Shown: positions 1 to 10,060, numbered from the stretch's first letter. The stretch is DNA of 64,000 bases from Shewanella sp. TC10 (GCF_009663145.1 NZ_VKHR01000015.1:21629-85628); one strand, 5' to 3'. A program made the numbers and translations. Notes: generated from the sequence alone by a model not told the origin.

Positions 1-1773
1 GTTTCACGTGATGCAGAGTCTGGGCAACTTAATAAAGTTGCAGGTATTTATACTGAAATTTCAGAGCAGCGAGAACTGCAAAACGAAATCGACTTACTCG
101 CCAAAGCATTTGAGAACACCTCTGAAGGAATGTTGATTCTTGATCACGATAAAAAAATCAAAGTGCTCAATAGTGCGGCAAATACATTATTACCGAGCAG
201 CCAGAATCAGCTTATAGGCGCATCCTTCGAATCATTAATCCCTTCAAAAAATGAATCTGAAATTATTGATGATTTGTTAAAAAATGAGCGTTCTTGGAAT
301 GGAGAACTGACTTTTATTGGCGAGTCAGAACAGTATTTTCCTGTATGGGTCAATATTTCTGTGATGCTAGATAAGCAAGGTAATACCCAGCATTATGTAG
401 TGGTCTTCTCTGATATCACAGTCCGTAAACAGAATGAATTAAACCTACGTCATCTAGCCAATAACGATATGCTAACTGGTTTAGAAAACCGCTCAATGTT
501 CAACAGTAGGTTGAGTGTGATTACTCAGCAAGCCCAGCAAACAAATGAAAAATTAGCATTATTGTTTTTAGATTTAGATCGCTTTAAGCATGTAAATGAC
601 TCTTATGGCCATAGCATGGGTGACGCTTTGCTGGTGGAAGCTGCGAAACGATTACAGCGAAGTGTCGGTGATAATCATTTTGTGTGTCGTTTTGGTGGTG
701 ATGAGTTTGTTATTTTATTAAGACAAGCTGATGACGTAGACCAAATCAATGCGATAGCAGAAAACATTCTTAAAGAAATTTGTGCGCCATTTAGGTTATT
801 TGGGCGGGAGTTTTTTGTATCTACCAGTATCGGCATTAGCATGTGGCCAGAAGACACACTCGACCCTGAAACCTTAATTAAAAATGCTGACTTAGCTATG
901 TATCACGCGAAAGAAGAAGGTCGTGGTAATTTCCAATATTATTCAGCTGAACGAAATGCCGAGGCGCAATACCACTTGAGGATAGAGTCGGAGCTGCGTA
1001 AGGCTCTTGAAAACAATCAACTTGAGTTATTTTATCAGCCGCAAATCGATATCTTACAAGGTGATAAGTTTATCGGTATGGAAGCGCTTATTCGCTGGCA
1101 GCATCCACAGGATGGCTTTATTCGCCCTGATATCTTTATCAAAGTGGCAGAGTCATGTGGCTTGATTATTGATATTGATCGCTGGGTATTAAGACAAGCT
1201 TGTTTAGACGGTGCCCGTTGGAATGAATTATATGATGGACCATTTCAATTGTCGGTTAATGTATCTGCTGTGCAGTTTAGACAAACAGATTTTATTGATA
1301 GCTTAAAAGTGATTTTAGCTGATACTGGCATGCCGCCAAAATGCCTGGCTATTGAAATTACTGAAGGGGTGCTGATGAAGGAGTTGCAAATTGCTAACTC
1401 TCATTTAACTCAACTTAAAGCATTAGGGATTGAGGTAGCCATTGATGATTTCGGCACCGGTTACTCATCGTTAGCGTATTTGCGTAATTTTGAAGTAAAT
1501 ACCCTCAAAATTGACCGTTCATTTTTAATTGATATTGCCACTAATGAAGCGGATCAGGCGATTGTAAGCAGTATTATTGAACTGGCAAGAAACCTTAAAT
1601 TACACGTTGTAGCTGAGGGTATAGAGTCTTACGAGCAAATGGAGCAAGTCTTTAGTCGTGGTTGCTATATCATCCAAGGTTATTATTTTGCTAAGCCCAT
1701 GCCGCGTAAAAAGTTAGATGAATTTATTGGCCTTACTGTAAATTCAGATAACAAGGACAATGTAGGCTGTTAA
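1..1773 (+). CDS. PAS-GGDEF-EAL cyclic-di-GMP enzyme, 5' end outside window
   Basis: The frame is open from base 1, so the gene starts left of the window; the ATG at 130 is internal (codon 44). The first ~45 residues read like the end of one PAS/PAC unit, and residues ~38-150 form a second PAS domain. A GGDEF domain follows with intact GGDEF at residues 232-236 of the fragment, then an EAL domain with EAL at 361-363, a DDFGTGYSS loop and an AEGIES motif. Both catalytic signatures are intact, so it could synthesise (diguanylate cyclase) and/or degrade (phosphodiesterase) c-di-GMP. The RxxD inhibitory site expected before GGDEF is absent. No membrane segment is visible in the part shown; the missing N-terminus may hold one. 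The next gene starts 84 bases downstream in the same direction. Which activity dominates cannot be read from sequence. Confidence 0.93.
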   Translation, partial: VSRDAESGQLNKVAGIYTEISEQRELQNEIDLLAKAFENTSEGMLILDHDKKIKVLNSAANTLLPSSQNQLIGASFESLIPSKNESEIIDDLLKNERSWNGELTFIGESEQYFPVWVNISVMLDKQGNTQHYVVVFSDITVRKQNELNLRHLANNDMLTGLENRSMFNSRLSVITQQAQQTNEKLALLFLDLDRFKHVNDSYGHSMGDALLVEAAKRLQRSVGDNHFVCRFGGDEFVILLRQADDVDQINAIAENILKEICAPFRLFGREFFVSTSIGISMWPEDTLDPETLIKNADLAMYHAKEEGRGNFQYYSAERNAEAQYHLRIESELRKALENNQLELFYQPQIDILQGDKFIGMEALIRWQHPQDGFIRPDIFIKVAESCGLIIDIDRWVLRQACLDGARWNELYDGPFQLSVNVSAVQFRQTDFIDSLKVILADTGMPPKCLAIEITEGVLMKELQIANSHLTQLKALGIEVAIDDFGTGYSSLAYLRNFEVNTLKIDRSFLIDIATNEADQAIVSSIIELARNLKLHVVAEGIESYEQMEQVFSRGCYIIQGYYFAKPMPRKKLDEFIGLTVNSDNKDNVGC

Positions 1774-1857
1774 TTATTGGTTTGAAAGGTTTTATTAATG
1801 TTGGTTTTTCTTTGTTAGAATGGCGCCGATAATAATTTTAAGATAGGGATATTTGAT

Positions 1858-4071
1858 ATGGGTCGCAAGATCGCACTGTTGATTGTACTGAGCTTAGTAA
1901 CAAGTATTGTTCAAGCTAAAGAGCGACCTTCTGTTGGCTTAGTATTAAGTGGCGGTGGCGCAAAAGGTTCTGCCCATATTGGTGTGCTCAAAGTGTTAGA
2001 GCAAAACCGTATTCCTGTCGATTATGTTACTGGTACCAGTATCGGTTCTTATGTGGGCGGTATGTATGCTCTTGGCTATACCGCTGCAGAAATTGAAGAA
2101 ATCATGCTCAGCTCTCCTTGGGCTGAGGGTTACTCAGATACCATTCCTCGGGAAGATCTTTCCCATCGTGATAAACAACATCGTGATAAATATAATATTC
2201 CAATCAATGTCGGTTATAAAAATGGCGGCCTTGCAGCTCCTAGTGGCTTATTGCGGGGGCAAACCATGTCTCAGCTGCTGCGCCATTCAACCGATTTAGT
2301 CGAACAATTTGGTGACTTTGACGATTTAGCTATTCCCTTTCGTGCGGTAGCCACCGATTTAGCCACCAGTCATGCCGTGGTATTAGAAAAAGGCAGCATT
2401 GTTAAAGCCATGCAAGCATCGGCAACGGTACCTGGTGCATTACAGCCCGCTGAAATTGACGGCAAGTTACTTGTTGATGGTGGCATCTCCAATAATATGC
2501 CTATTGATGTGGTTAAAGCGATGGGCGCTGATGTGGTAATTGCCATTGATATTGGTTCACCTTTGGCCACTAAAGAGCAACTTGATAGCACGATTGCAGT
2601 GCTTGAGCAGTTATCGACTATTTTGACTATGGCGACCACTGAACATCAAAAAACTTTATTAGGTGAAGGTGATGTACTTATTCGTCCTGCCATTGATGGT
2701 ATGAGCACCACAGATTTTGAAATTATGCCGCAAGCATTAGAAGCAGGCCATGTTGCGGGTCAGGCTGCACTGCCGATGTTGCTTCATTTAGGGGTGAGTG
2801 AGGCTGAGTACCGCGCTTACCAAGCGAATAAGAAAGCGGTGAAAACCTTATTAGTTAATCAACTAAACCGCCCCTCAACTAAGATTGTTTTCGAAAATGA
2901 TTCTAAGGTTAGCGAAAAACTACTCCGGGATACCTTAGACATTGATGAGGGTGAGGTCATTACCAAAGAGTTACTCCAAGAAGGTATTCAGCGACTTTAC
3001 TCATTAAATAAATTTGAACGAGTGGATGCGGAATTTGAAGATACTGAAGAGGGACGTATTTTAACGGTAAACACCCGGGCCAAATCTTGGGGGCCAAACT
3101 ACTTTGATGTCGGCTTTAACTGGGAAGATGACTTTACCTTAGATTCTGCTATCACATTGAGCTTGGCTTATACCATGGGCGAGTTGACTGATAATGGGGG
3201 CGAGTGGCGTAATGAAATGGACTTAGGCTATGAGAAAAGGATCAGCACTGAGTTCTATCAGCCGTTAAGTAAAGATCAAGATTTTTATAGCCGCATCACC
3301 TACGAGTATGAGATTAAAGACTGGGATTTCTATGATGGCAACGATCGAGTTTATGAGCTAAAGAATACTCTTAATCAAGTTCAACTTGGGATAGGCTACA
3401 ACTACTCACATGCAGGACTCATTGAAATTGGTGCAGTTGGAGAGATTGGTGATTTATCTAATAGAGCAGTTTCAGAGGAAGATTTAGATTACGAATCAAT
3501 TGGTGGCTATTTTGCATTTTCGTTCGATACGTTAAACAGTATTAGTTTCCCTACAGAAGGCCAAAGATTGACCTTTAAGGCATCGGTTCGAGATGAAAGG
3601 TACTCAGGCGCGGTAGAAGAAAACTCTGATGAAGTTTCATGGCTATACGAAGCGGACTGGAAAGGGGCGTTAAAACTTGGTAATCACGCAATTGTCGGTA
3701 AAGTTGCTCTAGCGACTGTGGATGTAGATAGACAGTTTACCCTACATGTTTCAGAACTCGGTGGTTTCTTAAACTTGTCGGGTTATCACAAAGGTGCATT
3801 AGCTGGAGCGCATAAAGCGTTTGGGGCACTGATTTATCAATATGATCTAGGTCGAGATGTATTATTATCTGATGTGCCGCTGTATCTCGGAACAAGCTTT
3901 GAAGCCGGTAATGTGTGGGTTGTTAAAGATGATATTGATTTTGACGATCTTATTTACGCAGGAAGTCTATATCTAGGAACTGACACCAGTTGGGGGCCTG
4001 CAGCTTTAGGCTTTGGCTTTACTGATACAGGTGAACAGGCATTTTATTTATTCGTGGGTAAAAACTTCTAA
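1858..4071 (+). CDS. PlpD-type patatin phospholipase with surface-antigen beta-barrel (type Vd autotransporter)
   Basis: The 737-residue product has a signal peptide (residues 1-20, cleavage after VQA). A patatin lipase domain follows with the glycine-rich oxyanion loop GGGAKG at 32-37, nucleophile Ser61 in GTSIG and catalytic Asp207 in DGG. Residues ~335-410 look like a POTRA domain, and the rest is rich in alternating aromatic/hydrophobic strands ending in Phe (VGKNF), as in a 16-strand outer-membrane barrel of the BamA/TpsB type. This architecture and length match P. aeruginosa PlpD, the model type Vd secreted phospholipase A1. The expected role is export of the lipase to the cell surface or medium. 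The Ser-Asp dyad looks intact. A GGGA ribosome site lies ~8 bases before the ATG, and a shared terminator separates it from convergent hxpB. Confidence 0.9.
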   Translation: MGRKIALLIVLSLVTSIVQAKERPSVGLVLSGGGAKGSAHIGVLKVLEQNRIPVDYVTGTSIGSYVGGMYALGYTAAEIEEIMLSSPWAEGYSDTIPREDLSHRDKQHRDKYNIPINVGYKNGGLAAPSGLLRGQTMSQLLRHSTDLVEQFGDFDDLAIPFRAVATDLATSHAVVLEKGSIVKAMQASATVPGALQPAEIDGKLLVDGGISNNMPIDVVKAMGADVVIAIDIGSPLATKEQLDSTIAVLEQLSTILTMATTEHQKTLLGEGDVLIRPAIDGMSTTDFEIMPQALEAGHVAGQAALPMLLHLGVSEAEYRAYQANKKAVKTLLVNQLNRPSTKIVFENDSKVSEKLLRDTLDIDEGEVITKELLQEGIQRLYSLNKFERVDAEFEDTEEGRILTVNTRAKSWGPNYFDVGFNWEDDFTLDSAITLSLAYTMGELTDNGGEWRNEMDLGYEKRISTEFYQPLSKDQDFYSRITYEYEIKDWDFYDGNDRVYELKNTLNQVQLGIGYNYSHAGLIEIGAVGEIGDLSNRAVSEEDLDYESIGGYFAFSFDTLNSISFPTEGQRLTFKASVRDERYSGAVEENSDEVSWLYEADWKGALKLGNHAIVGKVALATVDVDRQFTLHVSELGGFLNLSGYHKGALAGAHKAFGALIYQYDLGRDVLLSDVPLYLGTSFEAGNVWVVKDDIDFDDLIYAGSLYLGTDTSWGPAALGFGFTDTGEQAFYLFVGKNF

Positions 4072-4088
4072 CCGTTAAATAGCACCAT

Positions 4089-4116
4089 AAAAAAGCTGCC
4101 ATAGGGCAGCTTTTTT
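4089..4116. terminator. bidirectional terminator between plpD-like gene and hxpB
   Basis: A perfect stem GCTGCC / GGCAGC with a 4-base loop (ATAG) is flanked by six A on the left and six T on the right, so it can end transcripts from both convergent genes. Confidence 0.9.
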
Positions 4117-4134
4117 ATGATGTAAATACCAGTA

Positions 4135-4791
4135 TCACCCGAGTACCTTAGTTAATAAGCCGAGATGCTTGATTTGATGGTGGCCAATTTGCCAGCGAGA
4201 TTGTTGGGCAAGCTCAGCTGCTGGTATTGCCACCGTTTGCATAGAGGCGGCTCTAGCTGCCACTAATCCGTTAAAACTGTCTTCAATTGCCAAACAAAGT
4301 GACGGGTGCACTCCAAGCGCGTCTGCACAGTTTAAGTACACCTCAGGATGTGGCTTACCATATTTAAGATTTTCAGCAGACTCAATCGCCATAAAGTATT
4401 CTTTAATGTCGAGCTTACCCATTACTGCGGTAATTAAATCCGATGATGAAGATGTCGCTAAACCTATTTTAAGCTGCTTTTGCTGGCAAAGGTTTAGTGC
4501 ATCAATCACACCACGCATAGGTTGACCTTCGGTTTCAATAAAAGTCACTACTTTATCAATAATCTGTTGAGCGACCTGTTGGTTATCATAATTTGGCCAA
4601 GGATAGCGCTGGTACCAATAACTCACTAAAAAGTCGATTCTTAAGCCGGTTGTGATCTCTGCATCTTCCACTGAGATCGGAACACCCAGTTGATTGAGTA
4701 CTTCCACTTCCGCTCGCTGCCAAGCGGGTTCAGTGTCGATGATAATGCCATCCATATCAAAAATGACCGCTTCTAATGCTGTAGAACTCAT
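4135..4791 (-). CDS. hxpB: HAD-family hexitol/sugar phosphatase HxpB (YniC)
   Basis: The 218-residue cytoplasmic hydrolase has the HAD motif I DMDG with nucleophile Asp12 and general acid Asp14, a helical cap domain containing LGLRID-like and WYxRxPW segments characteristic of YniC, motif II in ATSSSS, and motifs III/IV in KPHP and EDSFNG. Length and sequence track E. coli HxpB/YniC (222 aa), which dephosphorylates hexitol phosphates and 2-deoxyglucose 6-phosphate. The start ATG has an AGAGGT ribosome site 5 bases upstream. It is a single gene, transcribed toward the plpD-like gene. The exact in vivo substrate is not determined by sequence. Confidence 0.87.
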   Translation of the reverse strand: MSSTALEAVIFDMDGIIIDTEPAWQRAEVEVLNQLGVPISVEDAEITTGLRIDFLVSYWYQRYPWPNYDNQQVAQQIIDKVVTFIETEGQPMRGVIDALNLCQQKQLKIGLATSSSSDLITAVMGKLDIKEYFMAIESAENLKYGKPHPEVYLNCADALGVHPSLCLAIEDSFNGLVAARAASMQTVAIPAAELAQQSRWQIGHHQIKHLGLLTKVLG

Positions 4792-5246
4792 AATGACCTC
4801 TTTCTAAATGAATCGTTAATAGTGAATAGCTAGTCGAAAAACCTGAATAAGTACGCTTTGCGGTGGTTTAGAGTTAACACTGTTCAAAGACTATGCAGAA
4901 TCAGCAAAAAAAAAGCAAAAATATATCAAATTGAGTTAATAAATTTTTATACTTAATTCAAATAAGTGATATTAAGTAAGGCACTGAATTAATTCGATTT
5001 AAATGTAGTTTAAAACTATTGTCTAATTTTATTTGTTTAAAGCAGCAGTTAATTTATACTTCGAGCGCAAATTTAGTGCCGATTTCGTCTCCAATGGAGT
5101 GTGATCTAATTCATACTTTTGCAAACCTGTAGTATACTACGGGTCGGATTTCAAGCCCGAACCTGTGGAATGGTCATTTTTTTATAAATTAATATGAAAT
5201 GACGTTCAGTTTCGCTGTTAGGCGCAAAACAAAGAGGAATGTTGCC
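4792..5246. other. 455-base divergent intergenic region between hxpB and acnB
   Basis: Very AT-rich between about 4870 and 5050, with no credible coding frame. It must hold the hxpB promoter (minus) and the acnB promoter (plus, annotated separately). A second short hairpin, TCGG...CCGA (5144-5147 with 5157-5160), lies just downstream of the acnB promoter palindrome, and TCATTT/AAATGA (5174-5179 with 5197-5202) is in the leader. Confidence 0.6.
5110..5144 (+). promoter_or_regulatory. putative acnB promoter with palindromic operator over the -10
   Basis: TTCATA (5110-5115) and TATACT (5133-5138) are separated by 17 bases and fit a sigma-70 promoter. The -10 is embedded in the perfect 12-base palindrome GTAGTATACTAC (5129-5140), which extends to a 20-base near-palindrome at 5125-5144 with a single mismatched pair. 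A symmetrical site over a -10 box is a typical repressor position. The protein that binds is not identifiable from sequence. Confidence 0.5.
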
Positions 5247-7844
5247 GTGCTAGAAGCATATCGTAAACACGTCGCAGAACGTGCTGCAGAGGGTGTTGTC
5301 CCTAAGCCATTAGATGCACAACAAGTGGCTGAATTAGTGAAGTTAGTTGAGACTCCGCCTGCTGGTGAAGAGGCCGTAATTCTTGACTTATTAGAGAATC
5401 GTATTCCCCCAGGTGTTGATGAAGCTGCGTACGTAAAAGCGGCATTCTTAGATGCAGTAGCCAAAGGCACTGTATCGTCACCAATCCTTTCAACTGAGCG
5501 TGCTACTGAACTACTTGGTACCATGCAAGGTGGTTACAACATTGAGCCGCTTATCGCTCAATTAGATAATGATGCACTTGCGCCAATCGCAGTGACTGCA
5601 TTATCAAATACCCTATTAATGTTTGATGCTTACCACGATGTGGTAGAAAAAATGCAAGCGGGTAACGACTTTGCTAAGCAAATCGTGACTTCTTGGGCAG
5701 AAGCTGAATGGTTCTTAAACCGTCCAAAACTTGCTGACAAAGTATCACTTACCGTATTCAAAGTATCAGGTGAGACAAACACAGATGACTTGTCTCCAGC
5801 TCCAGATGCTTGGTCACGTCCTGACATCCCATTACACGCGTTAGCTATGCTTAAAAACGCACGTGACGGTATCGTACCTGATGTTGCTGGCACTGTTGGC
5901 CCAATCAAAGAAATTGAAGCGCTTAAAGCCAAAGGTAATCCACTCGTTTACGTAGGTGATGTTGTTGGTACGGGTTCTTCACGTAAATCAGCAACTAACT
6001 CAGTGCTATGGTTCATGGGCGATGATATCCCTTATGTGCCAAACAAACGTGCTGGTGGTTTCTGTTTAGGTGGCAAAATCGCCCCTATCTTCTTTAACAC
6101 TATGGAAGATGCTGGCGCACTACCGATTGAGCTAGACGTAAGCAAAATGGAAATGGGCGATGTCATCGACATTTACCCATATGAAGGCGTTGTTAAGCGT
6201 GGTGGCACTGATGAAGTCATCTCAACTTTCGAGCTGAAAACCGACGTGTTACTAGATGAAGTACGTGCTGGTGGCCGTATTCCATTAATCATTGGCCGTG
6301 GCTTAACAGACCGTGCTCGTGAAACGTTAGGTCTTGGTGTTTCTGAAGTATTTGTACGTCCACAAGATGTTGCTGCTTCAAGCAAAGGTTATACCCTTGC
6401 ACAGAAGATGGTCGGTAAAGCATGTGGCGTAACAGGTGTTCGTCCTGGCCAATATTGTGAGCCTAAGATGACCTCTGTTGGTTCTCAAGATACTACCGGT
6501 CCTATGACACGTGATGAACTTAAAGATTTAGCATGTTTAGGCTTCAGCGCCGATTTGACCATGCAGTCTTTCTGTCACACTGCCGCTTATCCAAAACCAA
6601 TTGATGTAAACACGCATCAAACACTACCTGATTTCATTATGAATCGTGGCGGTGTTGCACTTCGTCCAGGTGACGGGGTTATTCACTCTTGGTTAAACCG
6701 TATGCTACTGCCTGATACAGTAGGTACGGGTGGTGATTCACATACGCGTTTCCCATTAGGTATTTCATTCCCAGCGGGTTCTGGTCTTGTGGCATTTGCT
6801 GCTGCAACCGGTGTTATGCCACTTGATATGCCTGAATCAATTTTGGTTCGCTTTAAAGGTGAAATGCAGCCGGGTATCACATTACGTGACCTTGTACATG
6901 CTATCCCACATAAAGCGATTGAAATGGGTCTATTAACGGTTGAGAAGAAAGGCAAAATTAACGCTTTCTCTGGCCGCGTATTAGAAATTGAAGGTCTAGA
7001 GCACCTTAAAGTTGAGCAAGCATTCGAATTGTCAGATGCATCTGCTGAACGTAGTGCTGCTGGTTGTACTATCAAGCTAGACAAAGAGCCTATCATTGAA
7101 TACTTAAACTCTAACATCGTGATGTTGAAGTGGATGATCTCTGAAGGTTACGGCGATCGTCGTACGATTGAACGTCGTATCAAAGGTATGGAAGAGTTCA
7201 TCGCGAACCCTGAGCTAATGAGTGCTGATAGTGATGCAGAATATGCAGAAGTTATCGAAATTGATTTAGCTGATATCAAAGAGCCTATCCTTTGTGCACC
7301 AAACGATCCTGATGATGCAGTATTATTATCATCTGTTGTTGATACCAAAATTGACGAAGTATTCGTTGGTTCTTGTATGACAAACATCGGTCACTTCCGT
7401 GCAACTGGTAAGATGCTTGATAAGTTTGCTACAACGCTTCCAACTCGCTTGTGGATTGCTCCACCAACGAAGATGGACAGAGACCAGTTAACTGAAGAAG
7501 GTTATTACGCCATCTTTGGTCGTGTTGGTGCGCGTATCGAGATCCCAGGTTGTTCACTGTGTATGGGTAACCAAGCACGTGTTGCTGAGAACTCAACAGT
7601 TGTTTCAACTTCAACACGTAACTTCCCGAACCGTTTAGGTACAGGCGCTAACGTATACTTAGCATCGGCTGAGTTAGCAGCTGTCGCTGCACTATTGGGC
7701 CGCTTACCTTCTCCTGCTGAGTACCAAGAATACGCGAAAGAGTTAGATGCAACTGCAGCTGACACTTACCGTTACTTGAACTTTGATGAGATTGAGTCTT
7801 ACACCAAGAAAGCTGACAGCGTGATTTTCCAAGCCGCAGTTTAA
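5247..7844 (+). CDS. acnB: aconitate hydratase B (bifunctional 2-methylisocitrate dehydratase)
   Basis: TCA-cycle enzyme converting citrate to isocitrate, and in this family also able to hydrate 2-methylaconitate. I set the start at the GTG at 5247: it gives an N-terminus [15 protein letters not shown] that matches AcnB exactly, has an AGAGGA ribosome site 8 bases upstream, and yields 865 residues, the E. coli length. An ATG 48 bases upstream (5199) is in frame but would add an atypical 16-residue extension. Domain order is HEAT-like N-terminal domain, swivel domain (~residues 160-370), then the three aconitase domains. The 4Fe-4S ligands are Cys710 (GSCMTN), Cys769 and Cys772 (GCSLCMG), identical in number to E. 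coli. Codon use is strongly biased, as expected for a highly expressed gene. Monocistronic, with a strong terminator. Confidence 0.97.
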   Translation: MLEAYRKHVAERAAEGVVPKPLDAQQVAELVKLVETPPAGEEAVILDLLENRIPPGVDEAAYVKAAFLDAVAKGTVSSPILSTERATELLGTMQGGYNIEPLIAQLDNDALAPIAVTALSNTLLMFDAYHDVVEKMQAGNDFAKQIVTSWAEAEWFLNRPKLADKVSLTVFKVSGETNTDDLSPAPDAWSRPDIPLHALAMLKNARDGIVPDVAGTVGPIKEIEALKAKGNPLVYVGDVVGTGSSRKSATNSVLWFMGDDIPYVPNKRAGGFCLGGKIAPIFFNTMEDAGALPIELDVSKMEMGDVIDIYPYEGVVKRGGTDEVISTFELKTDVLLDEVRAGGRIPLIIGRGLTDRARETLGLGVSEVFVRPQDVAASSKGYTLAQKMVGKACGVTGVRPGQYCEPKMTSVGSQDTTGPMTRDELKDLACLGFSADLTMQSFCHTAAYPKPIDVNTHQTLPDFIMNRGGVALRPGDGVIHSWLNRMLLPDTVGTGGDSHTRFPLGISFPAGSGLVAFAAATGVMPLDMPESILVRFKGEMQPGITLRDLVHAIPHKAIEMGLLTVEKKGKINAFSGRVLEIEGLEHLKVEQAFELSDASAERSAAGCTIKLDKEPIIEYLNSNIVMLKWMISEGYGDRRTIERRIKGMEEFIANPELMSADSDAEYAEVIEIDLADIKEPILCAPNDPDDAVLLSSVVDTKIDEVFVGSCMTNIGHFRATGKMLDKFATTLPTRLWIAPPTKMDRDQLTEEGYYAIFGRVGARIEIPGCSLCMGNQARVAENSTVVSTSTRNFPNRLGTGANVYLASAELAAVAALLGRLPSPAEYQEYAKELDATAADTYRYLNFDEIESYTKKADSVIFQAAV

Positions 7845-7867
7845 GTGTAAAGCGTTAACTCTTGTTT

Positions 7868-7900
7868 AAAAATGCCAGCTAATTAGCTGGCATTTTTTTT
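7868..7900 (+). terminator. acnB terminator
   Basis: A perfect 22-base palindrome at 7872-7893 (left arm ATGCCAGCTAA) is followed by a run of eight T. The identical palindrome recurs at 10009-10030 downstream of the next gene. Confidence 0.92.
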
Positions 7901-8193
7901 GCACTATTCATGAAGTAGACCTTTGCCTTCCTCAATGCATAATAAGCGCTATTCAGTATTTATATGTTCAAAGCTTTTTATTAGTTTAGAGCGAATTTAC
8001 TAAAGCCACGCAGTTAAGCAGCAATAATAAAACCTGTATTACACGAGCTGATAGCAAGAATAATCCCTCAAACAACATCACTATAACGACTGATATCTAA
8101 AGCTGTACCGCCGCTGAACCAATCTTAGGTTTGCTCAGCATTGATGATACTGCTATGAAATAATAAACAGCCATTTTATTCAGAAGTCAGACT
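7901..8193. other. intergenic region acnB-ggt
   Basis: About 290 bases with no open frame of note, no hairpin of note and no convincing promoter boxes; presumably holds the promoter of the gamma-glutamyltransferase gene. Confidence 0.5.
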
Positions 8194-9924
8194 ATGCGTT
8201 TCTCATTATTTATCATCAGTGTTTTGAGTCTTTCAAGCTTCACAGCCAAAGCAAGCGAGCTTCCTATTCAGCCAACCGCCATAGGTAAAGATTTTATGGT
8301 GAGTGCTACTAACCCTTATGTCTCTAGAACGGGTTATCAAGTGCTTGATAAAAAAGGTAATGCTGTTGACGCTATGGTGGCAATGCAAATGGTCATGACC
8401 GTGGTTGAACCGGATATGACTGGCTTAGGCGGTGGGACATTTGCGTTATTTTATAATAACCGAGCTAAGCAATTTCATGCCTTTGATGGGCGCGATGCAG
8501 CTCCCGCAAGTGCTTACGCTGATATGTTTATGGTAGATGGAAAGCCAATAGACAATAGTGAAGTGTTAGGGCCGCGCTCAGTTGCTATACCTGGAACACT
8601 TAAATTGCTGTATCAAGTGCATAAACAACATGGAACACTCCCTTGGTCAGATTTAGTCGCTCCCGCCATTGAGCTGGCTAACGAAGGCTACGCCATGAAC
8701 AGTTATACCCATGATATTGTGGTAAGAGAGCAAGCACGTTTGCAGCATGATCCTGAAATAAAGGCATTATATTGGCAACAAGGCACCATTAAGCCAACGG
8801 GAAGTTTAATCAAGAACCCAGCGCTTGCTAACACCTTGTCCAAGATCGCTAAATATGGTGATGATTACTTATATCAAGGCGAATTGGGACAACGAATTGT
8901 TCAAACGGTTAATCAACGACTTGAAGATGATCAACCTAAATTGTCGATGGATGACTTTAATCACTACCAACTGAAGCAGCGTGAAGTGGTTAAAACCCAG
9001 TATCATGACCATCAAATCATTTCATTTGGTTACCCGTCATCAGGTGGAACCATGGTGTCACAAACACTGGCTTTACTTGAACCTTACCAGCTCGCAAATA
9101 TGAAGCCCACTCAAGCTGAACCTTGGCGGTTAATGACCGAAGCAATGCGCATAACTCAAGCGGACCGGGTTGCTTACGCTGGCGATCCTGATTTTGTGGA
9201 TGTGCCTAGCAAAAGTCTGTTAGATAAAGCTTACCTAGATAGCCGCAGAAAGCTTATTGCTAAAACGGGTGTCATGGTGGAGCAACCAGCTGCGGGCAAG
9301 CTAATGAATCAAGTTCCAGCAAATGATAAGTCACTAGAAGGTCGGGACACTGGTCATATTTCAATTGTCGATAGCCAAGGTAATGCAATCGCAATGACAA
9401 GTACCGTCGGCACTGGAATGGGTTCTGGAGTCATGGTCGATGGCATGATACTTAATGCGCAAATGGATAACTTTACCCATAATCCAATGCTTGATGGTAA
9501 GCCAGCTCAAAATGCAATTGCTCCAGGAAAAAGGCCGCGTTCAGCTACCACACCATTAATGGTGCTGGATAATCAGCAGCAATTGCGATTAGTTATTGGT
9601 TCTCCGGGGAGTGGCCAAATTCCGGGTTATGTATTAAAAACATTAGTGGGGATACTCGACTGGGGTTTATCTGCGCAAGAGGCGATTGATTTACCCAATA
9701 TTCAATACGGTACTAAAATTGATCGCACCCAGTCACAAAACTTAAGCGGTTTATTGGTAGAAAAAAAGACTTTTGCAGAGACTTTAGTGCCTGAATTTAT
9801 TAACTATGGCTACCCTGTTCACGTATTACCCATGGTGAGCGGACTGAATGCGGTTGAAATTCGCCATAGCGAAATTATTGGTGCCAGTGATCGAAGACGT
9901 GCTTCCAGTGCAATAGGGAAATAG
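8194..9924 (+). CDS. ggt: gamma-glutamyltransferase (glutathione hydrolase) family protein
   Basis: The 576-residue product is close to the ~580 of bacterial Ggt. It has a signal peptide (residues 1-20, TAKASE cleavage region), the N-terminal block AVDAMVAMQMVMTVVEP with the GLGGG signature, the autoprocessing site DTGHISIVD with catalytic Thr386, and downstream the SPGSGQIPGYV motif that binds the gamma-glutamyl carboxylate. Self-cleavage before Thr386 would give large and small subunits in the periplasm. The expected role is hydrolysis or transpeptidation of gamma-glutamyl compounds such as glutathione. In classical Ggt the residues after the catalytic Thr are Thr-His; here they are Gly-His, so it may be a divergent GGT-like branch. 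A small tandem duplication covers the stop codon. Confidence 0.88.
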   Translation: MRFSLFIISVLSLSSFTAKASELPIQPTAIGKDFMVSATNPYVSRTGYQVLDKKGNAVDAMVAMQMVMTVVEPDMTGLGGGTFALFYNNRAKQFHAFDGRDAAPASAYADMFMVDGKPIDNSEVLGPRSVAIPGTLKLLYQVHKQHGTLPWSDLVAPAIELANEGYAMNSYTHDIVVREQARLQHDPEIKALYWQQGTIKPTGSLIKNPALANTLSKIAKYGDDYLYQGELGQRIVQTVNQRLEDDQPKLSMDDFNHYQLKQREVVKTQYHDHQIISFGYPSSGGTMVSQTLALLEPYQLANMKPTQAEPWRLMTEAMRITQADRVAYAGDPDFVDVPSKSLLDKAYLDSRRKLIAKTGVMVEQPAAGKLMNQVPANDKSLEGRDTGHISIVDSQGNAIAMTSTVGTGMGSGVMVDGMILNAQMDNFTHNPMLDGKPAQNAIAPGKRPRSATTPLMVLDNQQQLRLVIGSPGSGQIPGYVLKTLVGILDWGLSAQEAIDLPNIQYGTKIDRTQSQNLSGLLVEKKTFAETLVPEFINYGYPVHVLPMVSGLNAVEIRHSEIIGASDRRRASSAIGK

Positions 9925-9942
9925 TGCAATGGGAAATAGTGC
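9908..9942 (+). repeat. imperfect tandem duplication across the ggt stop codon
   Basis: GTGCAATAGGGAAATA (9908-9923) is followed directly by GTGCAATGGGAAATA and a partial third start GTGC. The first copy ends inside the TAG stop (9922-9924), so the duplication lies just at the 3' end of the gene and adds no residues. Confidence 0.7.
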
Positions 9943-10004
9943 TGATGGGGGGCTTCAAATCAAGGCCGACATTCAAACTTTGTGCTTATTTAAAACTAAG
10001 ACAC

Positions 10005-10033
10005 AAAAATGCCAGCTAATTAGCTGGCATTTT
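10005..10033. terminator. terminator shared by ggt and the convergent cytochrome/propeller gene
   Basis: Perfect 22-base palindrome at 10009-10030 flanked by A5 and T4, identical to the acnB terminator stem. Being symmetrical with A and T tracts on both sides, it can act in both directions. Confidence 0.8.
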
Positions 10034-10060
10034 CAACTAACTATCCATCTTTTAGATAAT

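Noticed and set aside
5199..5246. upstream ATG for acnB
   Set aside because: It would add 16 residues not found in AcnB; the GTG at 5247 has the ribosome site and exact family start.
6683..7117. 144-codon minus-strand frame in acnB, and other antisense frames in acnB
   Set aside because: Long antisense frames arise from the biased codon use of acnB; they have no ribosome sites and no protein-like motifs.
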